From assembly GCA_002428325.1 (NCBI GenBank), contig DIVR01000067.1:1-64000 (forward strand): DNA of 64,000 nt. The letters run 5' to 3'. The notes under the pieces were generated by a model. That model saw only the letters and a program-made list of their open reading frames with translations, ran no database searches and was not told the DNA's origin. A program made the position numbers and the translations under genes. Shown here in pieces: positions 28,521-36,914 of this stretch; the first letter of the stretch is position 1, and each line of letters begins with the position of its first letter. Source of the DNA: a bacterium UBP4_UBA6127. Lineage in GTDB: Bacteria > UBP4 > UBA4092.

Positions 28521-28994
28521 ATGATACCCCCATTTACTGAGTTTGACCGAAAAGCTATGGAAATAGCCCTTCATGAAGCTGACCAGGGTGCTGATGCGGA
28601 GGAAGTGCCGGTGGGCGCTGTCTTGGTTATGGATGGGAAAATAATCGCTACCGACCATAACCGGAATATCCAGGCTAACGATTCTACCGCCCATGCGGAA
28701 ATCCTGGTCATCCGGAAAGCCTGTGAACGATTGAACCAGAAACGATTGGATGGCGCCTGGATCTATGTGACCAAAGAACCTTGCCCTATGTGCGCCGGAG
28801 CCCTGGTGATTGCTCATATCGATAAACTGATTTTTGGACTCTCCGATGAGAAAATGGGTTGCGCCGGTTCTATCCTTAACCTCACCGATCACCCCAGGTT
28901 TAATCATCAATTGATAATCCAAAAAGGCCTCATGGAAACGGAATGCCTCCGGCAATTACAAACTTTCTTCCAAAAACTTCGTAAAAGAATGTAA
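28521..28994 (+). CDS. tadA: tRNA-specific adenosine deaminase TadA
   Basis: Deaminates A34 of tRNA-Arg(ACG) to inosine. The zinc site is complete: HAE (His58, catalytic Glu60) and PCPMC (Cys88, Cys91), with EEVPVGAVLV at residues 27-36 as in TadA. The tail GLMETECLRQLQTFFQKLR is typical. Length 157 is normal. It lies 39 nt before the tRNA-Ser gene. Confidence 0.94.
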   Translation: MIPPFTEFDRKAMEIALHEADQGADAEEVPVGAVLVMDGKIIATDHNRNIQANDSTAHAEILVIRKACERLNQKRLDGAWIYVTKEPCPMCAGALVIAHIDKLIFGLSDEKMGCAGSILNLTDHPRFNHQLIIQKGLMETECLRQLQTFFQKLRKRM

Positions 28995-29033
28995 AATATC
29001 TATTACAAATTCTTTATTCCCCGGTTTGTTTAT

Positions 29034-29124
29034 GGAGAGATGTCCGAGTTGGTTGAAGGAGCGCGCCTCGAAAGCGTGTAAGCTGGCAACGGCTTCGTGG
29101 GTTCGAATCCCACTCTCTCCGCCA
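29034..29124 (+). tRNA. tRNA-Ser(CGA)
   Basis: Seven-pair acceptor stem GGAGAGA/TCTCTCC with discriminator G and encoded CCA at 29122-29124. The anticodon loop CTCGAAA places anticodon CGA at 29069-29071, reading UCG. A long class II variable arm (GTAAGCTGGCAACGGCTTC region) confirms serine, and the T arm GTGGGTTCGAATCCCAC is perfect. It is the boundary between conserved genes and an AT-rich restriction-modification island, a usual place for integration. Confidence 0.97.
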
Positions 29125-29425
29125 TTTAATTCCTACTTAAAATCGTCCGAAATTATCACTTTTCACATCGATTATTACTCTTTGACGGCAAGTTGGTCTT
29201 GGATAGGTAAATCTTGAGTGATTTTATTGAGTAATAGATTGCAGTATGCAATCGAAATAATTCAAACTGATTACCACATGAATTGAAGGTATTCATCTCA
29301 GCCTATCTTTTTTGACCCAAAATTAGCTTCTCTTATTTTTAAAACAAGGACACATATGCTAACTATAGTATGTAGCACTAATATTAGCAACACCATATAC
29401 TATAGCAATCTATTAATTAAATTTT
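29125..29425 (+). other. AT-rich gap between tRNA-Ser and the R-M genes
   Basis: No gene is supported. The last 70 bases contain the controller-protein operators and promoter. I saw no direct repeat of the tRNA 3' end and no integrase in it. Confidence 0.6.
29362..29406 (+). promoter_or_regulatory. C-box-like operator array and promoter of the R-M controller gene
   Basis: Three palindromes are spaced 17 and 20 bp centre to centre: ACTATAGT (29362-29369), CTAATATTAG (29378-29387) and ACTATAGC (29399-29406). TATACT at 29396-29401 is a likely -10 box and overlaps the last palindrome; ATG follows at 29426. The ACTATAGT element recurs before the methyltransferase gene. Binding by the controller is inferred from the layout known in C-protein systems (upstream activating and downstream repressing sites). 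Confidence 0.65.
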
Positions 29426-29638
29426 ATGAACAAAACAATTTTAGAAAAATTTGGTGATAAAGTAAGAAAAGAAAGACTAGCACAAGGCCTTTCTCAGGAA
29501 GAACTTGCTGCAAAAGCAAGTGTTCATCGTACTTATATCGGAATGATAGAAAGGGCAGAGAAAAACATAACGCTAGAAAACATTGCGAAAATTGCAAATG
29601 CTCTAAACATTAGTATTGCAGATTTTTTTCGATCATAA
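29426..29638 (+). CDS. R-M controller (C) protein, XRE-type regulator
   Basis: A 70-residue helix-turn-helix protein. VRKERLAQGLSQEELAAKA (residues 13-31) and VHRTYIGMIERAEKNITL (33-50) are the hallmark of restriction-modification controller proteins, which form dimers on paired palindromes. They delay endonuclease production until the methyltransferase has protected the DNA. The endonuclease gene follows after 3 nt, the standard C-then-R order. The short leader and the overlap of the -10 box with an operator copy suggest autoregulation. Confidence 0.92.
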   Translation: MNKTILEKFGDKVRKERLAQGLSQEELAAKASVHRTYIGMIERAEKNITLENIAKIANALNISIADFFRS

Positions 29639-29641
29639 AAT

Positions 29642-30529
29642 ATGATTCCTAAATTCATACAAACAGCAGCAGACTTGCAAACACCACATCGTGATATTTG
29701 CTCTGGCTTTTTGATACAAGCATTTCAAAAGACTGATCAGGCTGAAATTTATATCAAAGAAGCTAATAAATTCTATGATATGTTAAAGAATACCCAAAAT
29801 ATTGATGAGCTTCTTAATCAACCTAATTTTTTTTCATATATTACCTCTGCATGCGGATTTTCTCAGAAAGCACAATCACATCTTACTCAAAAAGAATTGA
29901 TCGATGTAATAAAAAAAGTTTTGATGAAAATATCCAAGGAAACAGGAGAAGGTTTTCGAGAGGATCTTTTGTACCGTTATTTATTGACGAAAGGCGATTC
30001 ATTAGGTGGTCGTATGCGTAATTTGACAGGTGCATATGCGGGTATTAAATTGACAGATATAATTAGGAAACGACTATCAGCTAAAAAGAAGGAAGTTAAA
30101 GTAGAAAAAAATGAATCAGGAAAAGTGAAAAAACTGACTTTTCATAATAGAATACTACTTTTTGATGTTACACCAAAATTGATTGGCAAAAATATTGATG
30201 TAATTATGATTGATAATGGTGGTTCTTCAGTAAAAAAAAACAAGTTGTTAGCGAATGAAAGTAAATATATTGCCTGCGGGGAGTTAAAGGGTGGAATAGA
30301 CCCTGCTGGAGCAGACGAGCATTGGAAGACTGCAAATACTGCTTTCGGAAGAATTAGAACAACATTTAAAAAAAGAAAACTTGGTTTATTTTTTATTGGT
30401 GGTGTTATTGAAATATCAATGGCCAACGAGATTTTTAATCAGTTAAAATGTGGAGAGTTAACCCATGCTGCAAATCTCTATAATGAAAAACAGTTAACCG
30501 ATTTAGTTGATTGGTTACTATCTTTATAG
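29642..30529 (+). CDS. AvaI/BsoBI-family type II restriction endonuclease
   Basis: Closely resembles BsoBI as I recall it: GDSLGGRMRNLTGAYAG (residues 118-134) and, most clearly, GELKGGIDPAGADEHWKTAN (213-232) match long stretches of that enzyme. The catalytic set is present: Asp186 in NIDVIMID, Glu214 and Lys216 in GELKGG, and His227 in DEHWK. AvaI and BsoBI cut C^YCGRG, so that specificity is predicted by homology, not shown. Length 295 against about 320 for BsoBI. It is co-transcribed with the controller and its 3' end overlaps the convergent methyltransferase gene by 6 nt. Base composition is much more AT-rich than the flanking genes. Confidence 0.93.
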   Translation: MIPKFIQTAADLQTPHRDICSGFLIQAFQKTDQAEIYIKEANKFYDMLKNTQNIDELLNQPNFFSYITSACGFSQKAQSHLTQKELIDVIKKVLMKISKETGEGFREDLLYRYLLTKGDSLGGRMRNLTGAYAGIKLTDIIRKRLSAKKKEVKVEKNESGKVKKLTFHNRILLFDVTPKLIGKNIDVIMIDNGGSSVKKNKLLANESKYIACGELKGGIDPAGADEHWKTANTAFGRIRTTFKKRKLGLFFIGGVIEISMANEIFNQLKCGELTHAANLYNEKQLTDLVDWLLSL

Positions 30530-31942
30530 CTTCCTCCATACATAAACACATTTTCTAAGTTCTTCTCGCCCATGCTCTTCCATTTGTTGACTACTATTTC
30601 CTTTTCCTGTCGGTAAAACCCATATCTTTTCAACAAAGAAACCTGCATCCTCAGCAATCGCTGAGAGGATGAGATCCACGGGTATATTAGCACCTGCATA
30701 TCTAACATTATCATTTACCATAACGAACGGCGCACCCTCTTTTAGAATTCGAGTTGACTCGAATATTATCAATGCCATTTCATAAAAGTAATTTTTCACC
30801 ATTCTCACAATCCCTGGATTGTTAAGTTCTTTCGATTCTTTTTTTTCTTCTAGATATTTGATTATCGTTTGTAATTCCTCTTGCTTTTCGAATGATTTGT
30901 TAGCTTCTAAAAAAATATCTTTTGAAAAAAGTGTATCTAAATTTTTCTTTCCCTTATTTTCAACAGTACATGACATCATCGTTTGCCTTAATTCTCTTAT
31001 CTTTTCTTCATTAACACCAAGAAGGGCGAGTTCAAGAGCATATGTTCTCGTATAATCGTAACGATTACAATAAGGTGGTGATGTTATTAAAAAATCAAAA
31101 TCTTTTCTTTCTAACTCTGGAAGTATAGAAAGACATGAACCTTTAATAATTTCGATTTTCCCTCTTGAAGACCTTGTTTCTATTTGAGTATCAAAGAGAG
31201 TATTTCCTCCTTCAAGATCTTCAATTATATCCATTACTTTTCGTGTAATAGATAGGTTGAATTCTATAATTTCTCCTTTATTAAATTGTTTTTTTCCATT
31301 TCCTCGACCAGAACGATAATCCCACCGGAGATATTGTCCATCTTTTCTTGTATAACTTATTTCCTCTAATACACAGAGGAGGGAAAATCTAAGTACCTTT
31401 CCATATTCTTCTTCTTTTACTTTATCAATCGCATTGAGGAATTTTCCCAGTAGTTCATCAGTTTCTTTTGGAAAAGCTCCTTTTGTGATTTTTAGATGAT
31501 TAAGATTTCGGCCACCATTTTCTCTCAGCCACGGTTTTTCCTTAATCCATTTTTTCAAGAAGCTAATTAGTTTATTATGATATTGGCTGTTAATAAGAAG
31601 TTTTCGTACTTCCATAACTTCTGTACCAATAGGCAATAGTTCAATTCCCACTGAATCGAGGCCTTTCTCAGAAGAAGCAAAAAGGGATGTTCCACTCCCA
31701 GCAAATGGATCAATGATTTTTCCTGATTTTATTCCAAGCGAGTTAATCACATAAGTTACTAAGGCAGAAGAAAAGCCCTCTTTGAATTTATACCAACGAT
31801 AGCCTGGAGCTTTTTTATTGGCTTGAAAACTAACAAGAGTTCTTTTTAGATCATTATTTATAACAAGTTTATCCCGAAATCTTCTTTCGAGTTTTTCATT
31901 TAATGCTTGAATTTCATTTATGGTAATAGGCATAAGTATCAT
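30524..31942 (-). CDS. DNA methyltransferase of the R-M system, probably N4-cytosine
   Basis: Protects the host from the neighbouring endonuclease. The SAM-binding motif I is DPFAGSGTS (residues 78-86) and catalytic motif IV is TSPPY (287-291), which with Ser before PPY favours N4-cytosine methylation, as reported for enzymes of the AvaI type. About 200 residues separate the two motifs and probably contain the target recognition region. The frame starts at ATG 31942, with a second ATG at 31933. An ACTATAGT palindrome lies only 13 nt upstream of 31942, over a possible TATACT -10 box, so the controller may act here. The gene converges on the endonuclease gene. Confidence 0.9.
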   Translation of the reverse strand: MILMPITINEIQALNEKLERRFRDKLVINNDLKRTLVSFQANKKAPGYRWYKFKEGFSSALVTYVINSLGIKSGKIIDPFAGSGTSLFASSEKGLDSVGIELLPIGTEVMEVRKLLINSQYHNKLISFLKKWIKEKPWLRENGGRNLNHLKITKGAFPKETDELLGKFLNAIDKVKEEEYGKVLRFSLLCVLEEISYTRKDGQYLRWDYRSGRGNGKKQFNKGEIIEFNLSITRKVMDIIEDLEGGNTLFDTQIETRSSRGKIEIIKGSCLSILPELERKDFDFLITSPPYCNRYDYTRTYALELALLGVNEEKIRELRQTMMSCTVENKGKKNLDTLFSKDIFLEANKSFEKQEELQTIIKYLEEKKESKELNNPGIVRMVKNYFYEMALIIFESTRILKEGAPFVMVNDNVRYAGANIPVDLILSAIAEDAGFFVEKIWVLPTGKGNSSQQMEEHGREELRKCVYVWRKL

Positions 31943-31950
31943 CTCTAATT

Positions 31951-31970
31951 GCTAACTATAGTATACATAT
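31951..31970 (-). promoter_or_regulatory. operator/promoter of the methyltransferase gene
   Basis: The + strand reads GCTAACTATAGTATACATAT; the first 14 bases are identical to the left operator before the controller gene (29358-29371). The perfect palindrome ACTATAGT is at 31955-31962. On the - strand TATACT overlaps it and is the likely -10 box, giving a very short leader. Repression of the methyltransferase by the C protein is inferred. Confidence 0.65.
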
Positions 31971-32237
31971 CTTTATTAAATATTTCAAGAGGAATAAAAA
32001 AATATTAAATTAGCCACCAAACTGAGAGAAGCTCGGATTTTTGTTAAATCGGAACGATAAACTTGAAATCATCCTATCAATCAGTGGCAGGTGTATTGCG
32101 GGAAATTCCGTCCCTTCTACAGATTTCGAGCAAAATTCTGTTCGTTTTTTTCGAATAAACTCCGCCCTCAAATAAACCACCCTGCCCCATTATCTTTGAA
32201 TTGGTTAACACTTTCACTTCGATTCACCTGATAAAAC

Positions 32238-32270
32238 ATCGTATAGGCTATACGATATTTATCGTATTAG
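32238..32270. repeat. triple ATCGTATAG-type palindromic repeat
   Basis: ATCGTATAG (32238-32246), a central G, and its exact inverse CTATACGAT (32248-32256) form a 9-bp palindrome. A third near copy, ATCGTATTAG, follows at 32261-32270, so the middle and right copies are also inverted (ATACGAT/ATCGTAT). The layout resembles an autoregulatory operator of a small toxin-antitoxin or regulator operon, but no such gene is next to it. Confidence 0.6.
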
Positions 32271-32286
32271 TTATCTCCTTAGTTCT

Positions 32287-32304
32287 TTTGACAGCTGTCA
32301 AAAG
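32287..32304. repeat. 18-bp perfect palindrome TTTTGACAGCTGTCAAAA
   Basis: Perfect 18-bp inverted repeat without a spacer. It lies in the gene-free stretch after the R-M island. It could be a repressor site or a recombination remnant; no function can be assigned. Confidence 0.6.
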
Positions 32305-32503
32305 GGTTCATGCAGAACTTTAAATAAATAGATTTAACTGATTTATTCACAATATTATAATGATACTTTACCGGCCCTTTTATCTCCGTTTGAGGAGAGG
32401 TCTGGACCCTGAGTCTGGATGGATGGGAAAAATTAGGATGCCCAAGAAGTATGCTTATCTATAGAATATAATTGGAAGTTTTCCTATTCAAAAAACAAAG
32501 GAT

Positions 32504-33421
32504 ATGGGGATGAAGAAGATTCTGTTTTGGGTTATCAGCATTCTCCTGTTCATGGTTCTGCAATTCATCATATTATCCGCCAATCAGACTATCTACATAC
32601 TTATCATGATAGATATTCTAGTCATTATGGGTCTTTTCTTAGCCAGCCTTTACCTGTCCCACCAATCATTAAAAAAAGAAATCCGGAGAATTATCTTTCA
32701 TTCAGTGGAAAAAAGAGAAAAGATACTGACGGAGGAAATGATAGAAGGACTTCCCTTACCGGTGAAAAGGTATCTGAGGTTCACCGGAGCTGTTGGAACG
32801 GTCATTCCAGAGAGGGTTTATCTCCGGCAGAAAGGTAGAATCCGAAAAAGTACTGCAACCCCCTGGATGGAAATTACAGCGGAAGAATATTATTCGATGG
32901 AACCTCCTGCCTTTATCTGGATAGGAACAGTGAATAAAGGAGGCATTCCCGTTATTCAGGTCAGAGATAAATATGCTCAGGGTAAAGGAAGCATCCAAAT
33001 CCGGCCGGGAACTGTTTTCCCCCTGACTCCCGTCAGAGGAGAGAGGATGGACCAAGGCTCCTTGATGAGATATCTGAATGAAATGGTTTTCTGGTTTCCC
33101 TCTGCCCTGCTCCGGGAGAATATTACCTTTGAAACTATTGATGAGAATACGGCTAAAATCCATTTTACGGATTCCGGGAAAACCGTCAGCGGCACCCTTT
33201 ATTTCGACCGGGAAGGTAAACTGGTAAATTTCAGGGCTGAAAGATTTGAGATGAACAGAAACCGTATGGAGATATGGGAAACGCCGATTTCTGCTTATGA
33301 TAAATTCCTGGGATTGACCCTAACCCGTAAGGGGAGTGGGGTCTGGAAATACAAAGAAGGGGACTTAAACTATATCGAAATCGAATTGACCCATTTATCC
33401 TATCAACCCGATTCAATGTAG
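32504..33421 (+). CDS. DUF6920-like membrane-anchored protein
   Basis: Two N-terminal membrane helices (residues 5-25 and 30-52) followed by a beta-rich domain with the conserved pattern LPLPVKRYLRFTGAVG, RVYLRQKGRIR, QVRDKYAQGKGS, SLMRYLNEMVFWFPSALL and the closing THLSYQP. This pattern fits the DUF6544/DUF6920 group as I remember it, which has no established role. Length 305. It is alone on its transcript after the R-M island. No catalytic residues are evident. Confidence 0.6.
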   Translation: MGMKKILFWVISILLFMVLQFIILSANQTIYILIMIDILVIMGLFLASLYLSHQSLKKEIRRIIFHSVEKREKILTEEMIEGLPLPVKRYLRFTGAVGTVIPERVYLRQKGRIRKSTATPWMEITAEEYYSMEPPAFIWIGTVNKGGIPVIQVRDKYAQGKGSIQIRPGTVFPLTPVRGERMDQGSLMRYLNEMVFWFPSALLRENITFETIDENTAKIHFTDSGKTVSGTLYFDREGKLVNFRAERFEMNRNRMEIWETPISAYDKFLGLTLTRKGSGVWKYKEGDLNYIEIELTHLSYQPDSM

Positions 33422-33514
33422 AAATTTTTTTTTAATTGAACCCTTCCAACCTCTCCCCAGATTTACTCTATTTGCCGGTAAAGATGTAAAATATAGAGAG
33501 ACTGAGTTTCTTTC

Positions 33515-33541
33515 ATCGTGAGATGTCCGGCATCCCACGAT
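33515..33541 (+). promoter_or_regulatory. hairpin upstream of orphan ABC ATPase gene
   Basis: ATCGTG-A-GATG pairs with CATC-C-CACGAT around a TCCGG loop, ten base pairs with one A-C mismatch, 48 nt before the start codon. It has no T run, so it is not an intrinsic terminator. It may be an operator or an RNA leader element. Confidence 0.4.
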
Positions 33542-33589
33542 ACTTTTATATCAATCACTTTTATACATTTGTTTCATATATGACCGCTT

Positions 33590-34462
33590 ATGGACACGAA
33601 CACAGATAATTTAATATACGATTCTGAATACTTATTGGAATTTAACGATGCCACCATCAATCTCAGGGGACATAAGATACTGGATTCCCTGAGTTTTAAA
33701 CTGCGTCAGGGAGAGCATCTGGCTATTATCGGGCCCAATGGTTCGGGAAAATCCTCTCTGATCAAATCCATCACCCGGGATTATTACCCTGTAAATGAGA
33801 CAGGCGGTCCCCCGGTCAGGATTTTTGGGGAAGATGCCTGGAATGTGATGGAGCTGAGAAAACTCCTGGGCATTGTTTCCCCGGACCGGCAGGAAATCTG
33901 TCATAGGTATATTTCCGGTATGGAGATGGTTCTCTCAGGATTCTTCAGCAGTGTGGGATTGTTTTTCTGCCATACGGTGACGGAAGAAATGAAGGCAAAA
34001 GCCAATGAAGTCATTGAATTTCTGGGGATTCAAAGATTAACGGATAAACCCATGACCGAGATGTCTTCCGGTGAAGCCCGGCTGGTCCTGATTGCCCAAG
34101 CCCTGGTCCATGACCCCAAAGCCCTGATTCTGGATGAACCTTCCAATTCCCTGGATTTTAAAGCCACCCGGCAATTCCGGGATGTAGTCAGAAAAGTCGC
34201 TCAATCGGGAAAAAGCATCATCCTGGTAACCCATAATCTTCAGGATATTATCCCGGAAATCCAGCGAGTCATTCTGATTAAAAACGGTTCTATCCTCCAG
34301 GATGGACAGAAAGAAGATATTTTAAACAGCCATAATCTCTATGCGTTATTTGAAACCCCCTTACAAGTCCATTGTGATGGGGGATATTACTCAATCACTG
34401 ATAGGGATGATACTTCTGAGGAATCTCTGATGACCCTTTCCAGCAAGGAGCAGGATTTTTAG
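33590..34462 (+). CDS. orphan ABC-type ATPase
   Basis: Single ABC nucleotide-binding domain: Walker A GPNGSGKSSL, signature MSSGEARLVLIAQAL, Walker B ALILDEPSNSLD and switch His in VTHNL. The domain resembles the ModF/YlmA type, single ATPases without a known membrane partner. No permease gene adjoins it. The C-terminal 50 residues extend beyond the core fold. The start at 33590 has no clear Shine-Dalgarno. The DUF1638 gene begins 25 nt downstream. Confidence 0.82.
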   Translation: MDTNTDNLIYDSEYLLEFNDATINLRGHKILDSLSFKLRQGEHLAIIGPNGSGKSSLIKSITRDYYPVNETGGPPVRIFGEDAWNVMELRKLLGIVSPDRQEICHRYISGMEMVLSGFFSSVGLFFCHTVTEEMKAKANEVIEFLGIQRLTDKPMTEMSSGEARLVLIAQALVHDPKALILDEPSNSLDFKATRQFRDVVRKVAQSGKSIILVTHNLQDIIPEIQRVILIKNGSILQDGQKEDILNSHNLYALFETPLQVHCDGGYYSITDRDDTSEESLMTLSSKEQDF

Positions 34463-34487
34463 TTCCTCTGGATCCTAACTATTTTTT

Positions 34488-35201
34488 ATGGCCCATTATT
34501 CAATCATCAGCTGCCACGTATTATGGAGAGAATTATGCCATTGGGCTTCTCAATCTCCCCATCTGTATTATTTTCATTTCCTGAAACAAGGCCTGCATAA
34601 TACCCCGGATATCCTCAGAAAAGAGTTGCAGCTGGCCATTGATGAGAATAAAGACGACAGTGAAGCCCTTCTGCTGGGATATGGCCTTTGCAGCAACGGA
34701 TTGGCAGGCATCACCGCCCGAGACAAACCCCTGGTCATCATGCGAGGGCATGACTGCATCACTTTTTTCCTGGGGTCCAAAGAGAAATATTTAGAATACT
34801 TCAATCAACATCCCGGCACTTACTGGTACACCCCCGGATGGATAGAGACCGGGTATGTCCCCTCCCAACCAAGCCTCGCCAATAAAGCTCATGATTATGA
34901 GGCAGAATATGGGAAAGAGAATGCCGATTATCTTATGGAAATGGAAATCAACTCTCTGAAAAACTATTCACGGGCTGCCTATATCGATACCGGTATCATG
35001 GATGCCACTCATTATCTCCAATACACCGTTGAAGCGGCTTCCCATTTTGGCTGGCATTTTGATAAACTCCCTTCAGATACCACTTTGATGAAGGATTTTC
35101 TCAATGGCAACTGGGATGAAAAACGTTTTCTGATAGTCCCTCCGGGAGAAACCATCCAGCCGGCTTATGATTTATCCATTCTAAAATCTCAGCTTCCTTA
35201 A
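34488..35201 (+). CDS. DUF1638 domain protein
   Basis: A 237-residue protein of the DUF1638 family. The diagnostic block is ALLLGYGLCSNGLAGITARDKPLVIMRGHDCITFFLGSK-like (residues 64-105), followed by GTYWYTPGWIETG. Family members often occur near corrinoid-dependent methyl transfer genes, but none are visible here and no activity is established. The conserved Cys and His residues (CSN, RGHDC) suggest metal or cofactor binding. It lies between an ABC ATPase gene and a GNAT-nitrilase gene on the same strand. Confidence 0.82.
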   Translation: MAHYSIISCHVLWRELCHWASQSPHLYYFHFLKQGLHNTPDILRKELQLAIDENKDDSEALLLGYGLCSNGLAGITARDKPLVIMRGHDCITFFLGSKEKYLEYFNQHPGTYWYTPGWIETGYVPSQPSLANKAHDYEAEYGKENADYLMEMEINSLKNYSRAAYIDTGIMDATHYLQYTVEAASHFGWHFDKLPSDTTLMKDFLNGNWDEKRFLIVPPGETIQPAYDLSILKSQLP

Positions 35202-35295
35202 ATCATCAACTTTATCCCCTTGTTTTTTACTTATCAATAATAATACTTGCCACTTTTTCTCCTCCTTCCTAAAATCAGAGAGAGGAGAGACTCCT

Positions 35296-36852
35296 ATGAA
35301 AAATATCGATTTAAAGAAATTCGAGAAAAACATCATTGTCCGGCTCATGAAACCCGAAGACTTCGGGTTTGTCATTAAACTGGGAGAACGGTGTTTCCCC
35401 GGTATGCATTCCTGGACCTCAGAACAGCTCCAGAGCCAGGTTTCCATTTTCCCTGAGGGCCAGATGGTCGTTGAATATAATGGCAAAGTCGTTGCCTCCT
35501 CCAGCAGTGTCATTATTGATTTTGACGAATACCGGGAAGGCCATACCTGGATAGAGGTTGCGGATGCCGGATATATCAGGAATCACGACCCGGAAGGAGA
35601 TTCCTTATATGGACTGGAAATCATGGTGGACCCTGATTTCCGGGGAATGAAACTGGCACGGCGGCTTTATAGCGCCAGGAAAGAACTCTGCCGGGACAAA
35701 AACCTCAAACGAATGGTTATTGGGGGTAGAATTCCCGGGTATCATCAACACAAAGATAAACTCTCCGCCCGGCAATATATCGATAAAGTCCTGGATAAAG
35801 TCTATTATGATCCTGTCCTGACCACTCAGTTATCCAATGGTTTTGTCCTGAAACGACTGATTCAAAGTTATATCAGCAGCGATTTAGAATCCGATGGCTG
35901 GGCAACCCTGATGGAATGGACTAATCTGGATTATAAACCCGACCCTCGGAAACGATATCTGGCTTCCCATCCGGTTCGGCTTTGCGTGGTGCAATATATG
36001 ATGCGGCCTATCCGTAATTTCGATGATTTTGCCCAACAATCAGAATATTTCATCGATGTGGCATCTGATTATAAAGCCGATTTTATCTTATTCCCGGAAA
36101 TATTCACTAATCAGCTGCTTTCTTTCATTAAAGCTAAACGGCCGGCGTTGGCTGTCCGGCGGCTGGCAGAATATACGCCTAAATATTTGGAGTTTTTCAA
36201 TAACAGCGCCATTCGATATAACATCAATATCATCGGGGGGTCCCATTTTACCCTTCAGGATGAACATTTATACAATATTTCTTACCTCTTCCAACGAAAC
36301 GGTCAAATCAATAAGCAGTACAAACTCCATATCACTCCCAATGAAAGGCACTGGTGGGGAGTTGAACCGGGAGACAGAATCGAAGTCTTTGAGACCGATA
36401 AGGCCCGAATCAATATCCAAATTTGTTATGAGATAGAATTTCCCGAAGTCTCCAGAATCGCCGTTCAAAAGGGGGCCCAGATTATTTTTGTCCCCTTCTG
36501 CGCCGATGAAAGGCACAGTTATTTAAGGGTCCGATATTGCGCCCAGGCCCGCTGTATTGAAAACCATGTTTATACGGCCATTGCCGGAACTGTGGGCAAT
36601 CTCCCTTTTGCGGAAAACATGGATATCCAATATGCCCAGTCCGGGATTTATACCCCCTCGGATTTTGCTTTTTCCAGAGATGCCATTGCCTCGGAATGCA
36701 CCCCCAATATTGAAACGGTTGTTTTTCATGATATCGACCTGGAATTGTTGGAAAGGCATCGGCAAGGGGGGACTGTCCTGAACTGGAAAGACCGGAGAAA
36801 AGACCTTTATGAAGTCCAATATAAAATATCAGATGAACCGGATAATTCATAA
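35296..36852 (+). CDS. GNAT acetyltransferase-nitrilase fusion protein
   Basis: Bifunctional protein. The N-terminal GNAT domain (residues 14-215) has GLEIMVDPDFRGMKLARRLY as the acetyl-CoA-binding region. The C-terminal carbon-nitrogen hydrolase domain (about 227-510) has the full triad: Glu268 in LFPEIF, Lys343 in YKLHITPNE and Cys377 in IQICYEIEFPE. This domain order is known from Bacillus YhcX-like proteins; the substrate has not been settled. A clear ribosome site (AGAGGAGAG) precedes ATG 35296. Possibly one active site makes the amide or amine product used by the other. Confidence 0.92.
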   Translation: MKNIDLKKFEKNIIVRLMKPEDFGFVIKLGERCFPGMHSWTSEQLQSQVSIFPEGQMVVEYNGKVVASSSSVIIDFDEYREGHTWIEVADAGYIRNHDPEGDSLYGLEIMVDPDFRGMKLARRLYSARKELCRDKNLKRMVIGGRIPGYHQHKDKLSARQYIDKVLDKVYYDPVLTTQLSNGFVLKRLIQSYISSDLESDGWATLMEWTNLDYKPDPRKRYLASHPVRLCVVQYMMRPIRNFDDFAQQSEYFIDVASDYKADFILFPEIFTNQLLSFIKAKRPALAVRRLAEYTPKYLEFFNNSAIRYNINIIGGSHFTLQDEHLYNISYLFQRNGQINKQYKLHITPNERHWWGVEPGDRIEVFETDKARINIQICYEIEFPEVSRIAVQKGAQIIFVPFCADERHSYLRVRYCAQARCIENHVYTAIAGTVGNLPFAENMDIQYAQSGIYTPSDFAFSRDAIASECTPNIETVVFHDIDLELLERHRQGGTVLNWKDRRKDLYEVQYKISDEPDNS

Positions 36853-36914
36853 AGCCTCGCATTATTTTCAGCCAATATCTCCAGAAGCCCGGAATATGCT
36901 ACTCTATTAGAGAT

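Larger units (their letters stand above)
31971..32503 (+). other. gene-free stretch with palindromes, right edge of R-M island
   Basis: No convincing gene on either strand. It holds a cluster of perfect palindromes (32238-32304, listed separately). The base composition drifts back to that of the neighbouring genes toward its right end. I found no transposase or integrase remnant. Confidence 0.6.

Noticed and set aside
28431..28955. 174-codon - strand frame opposite tadA
   Set aside because: Antisense shadow; tadA has all zinc ligands and the normal length.
29026..29217. Small frame across the tRNA-Ser gene
   Set aside because: It translates the tRNA itself and has no family match.
29122..32503. 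Integration site repeat of the tRNA-Ser 3' end flanking the R-M island
   Set aside because: I found no second copy of the T arm and acceptor sequence in or after the island by eye.
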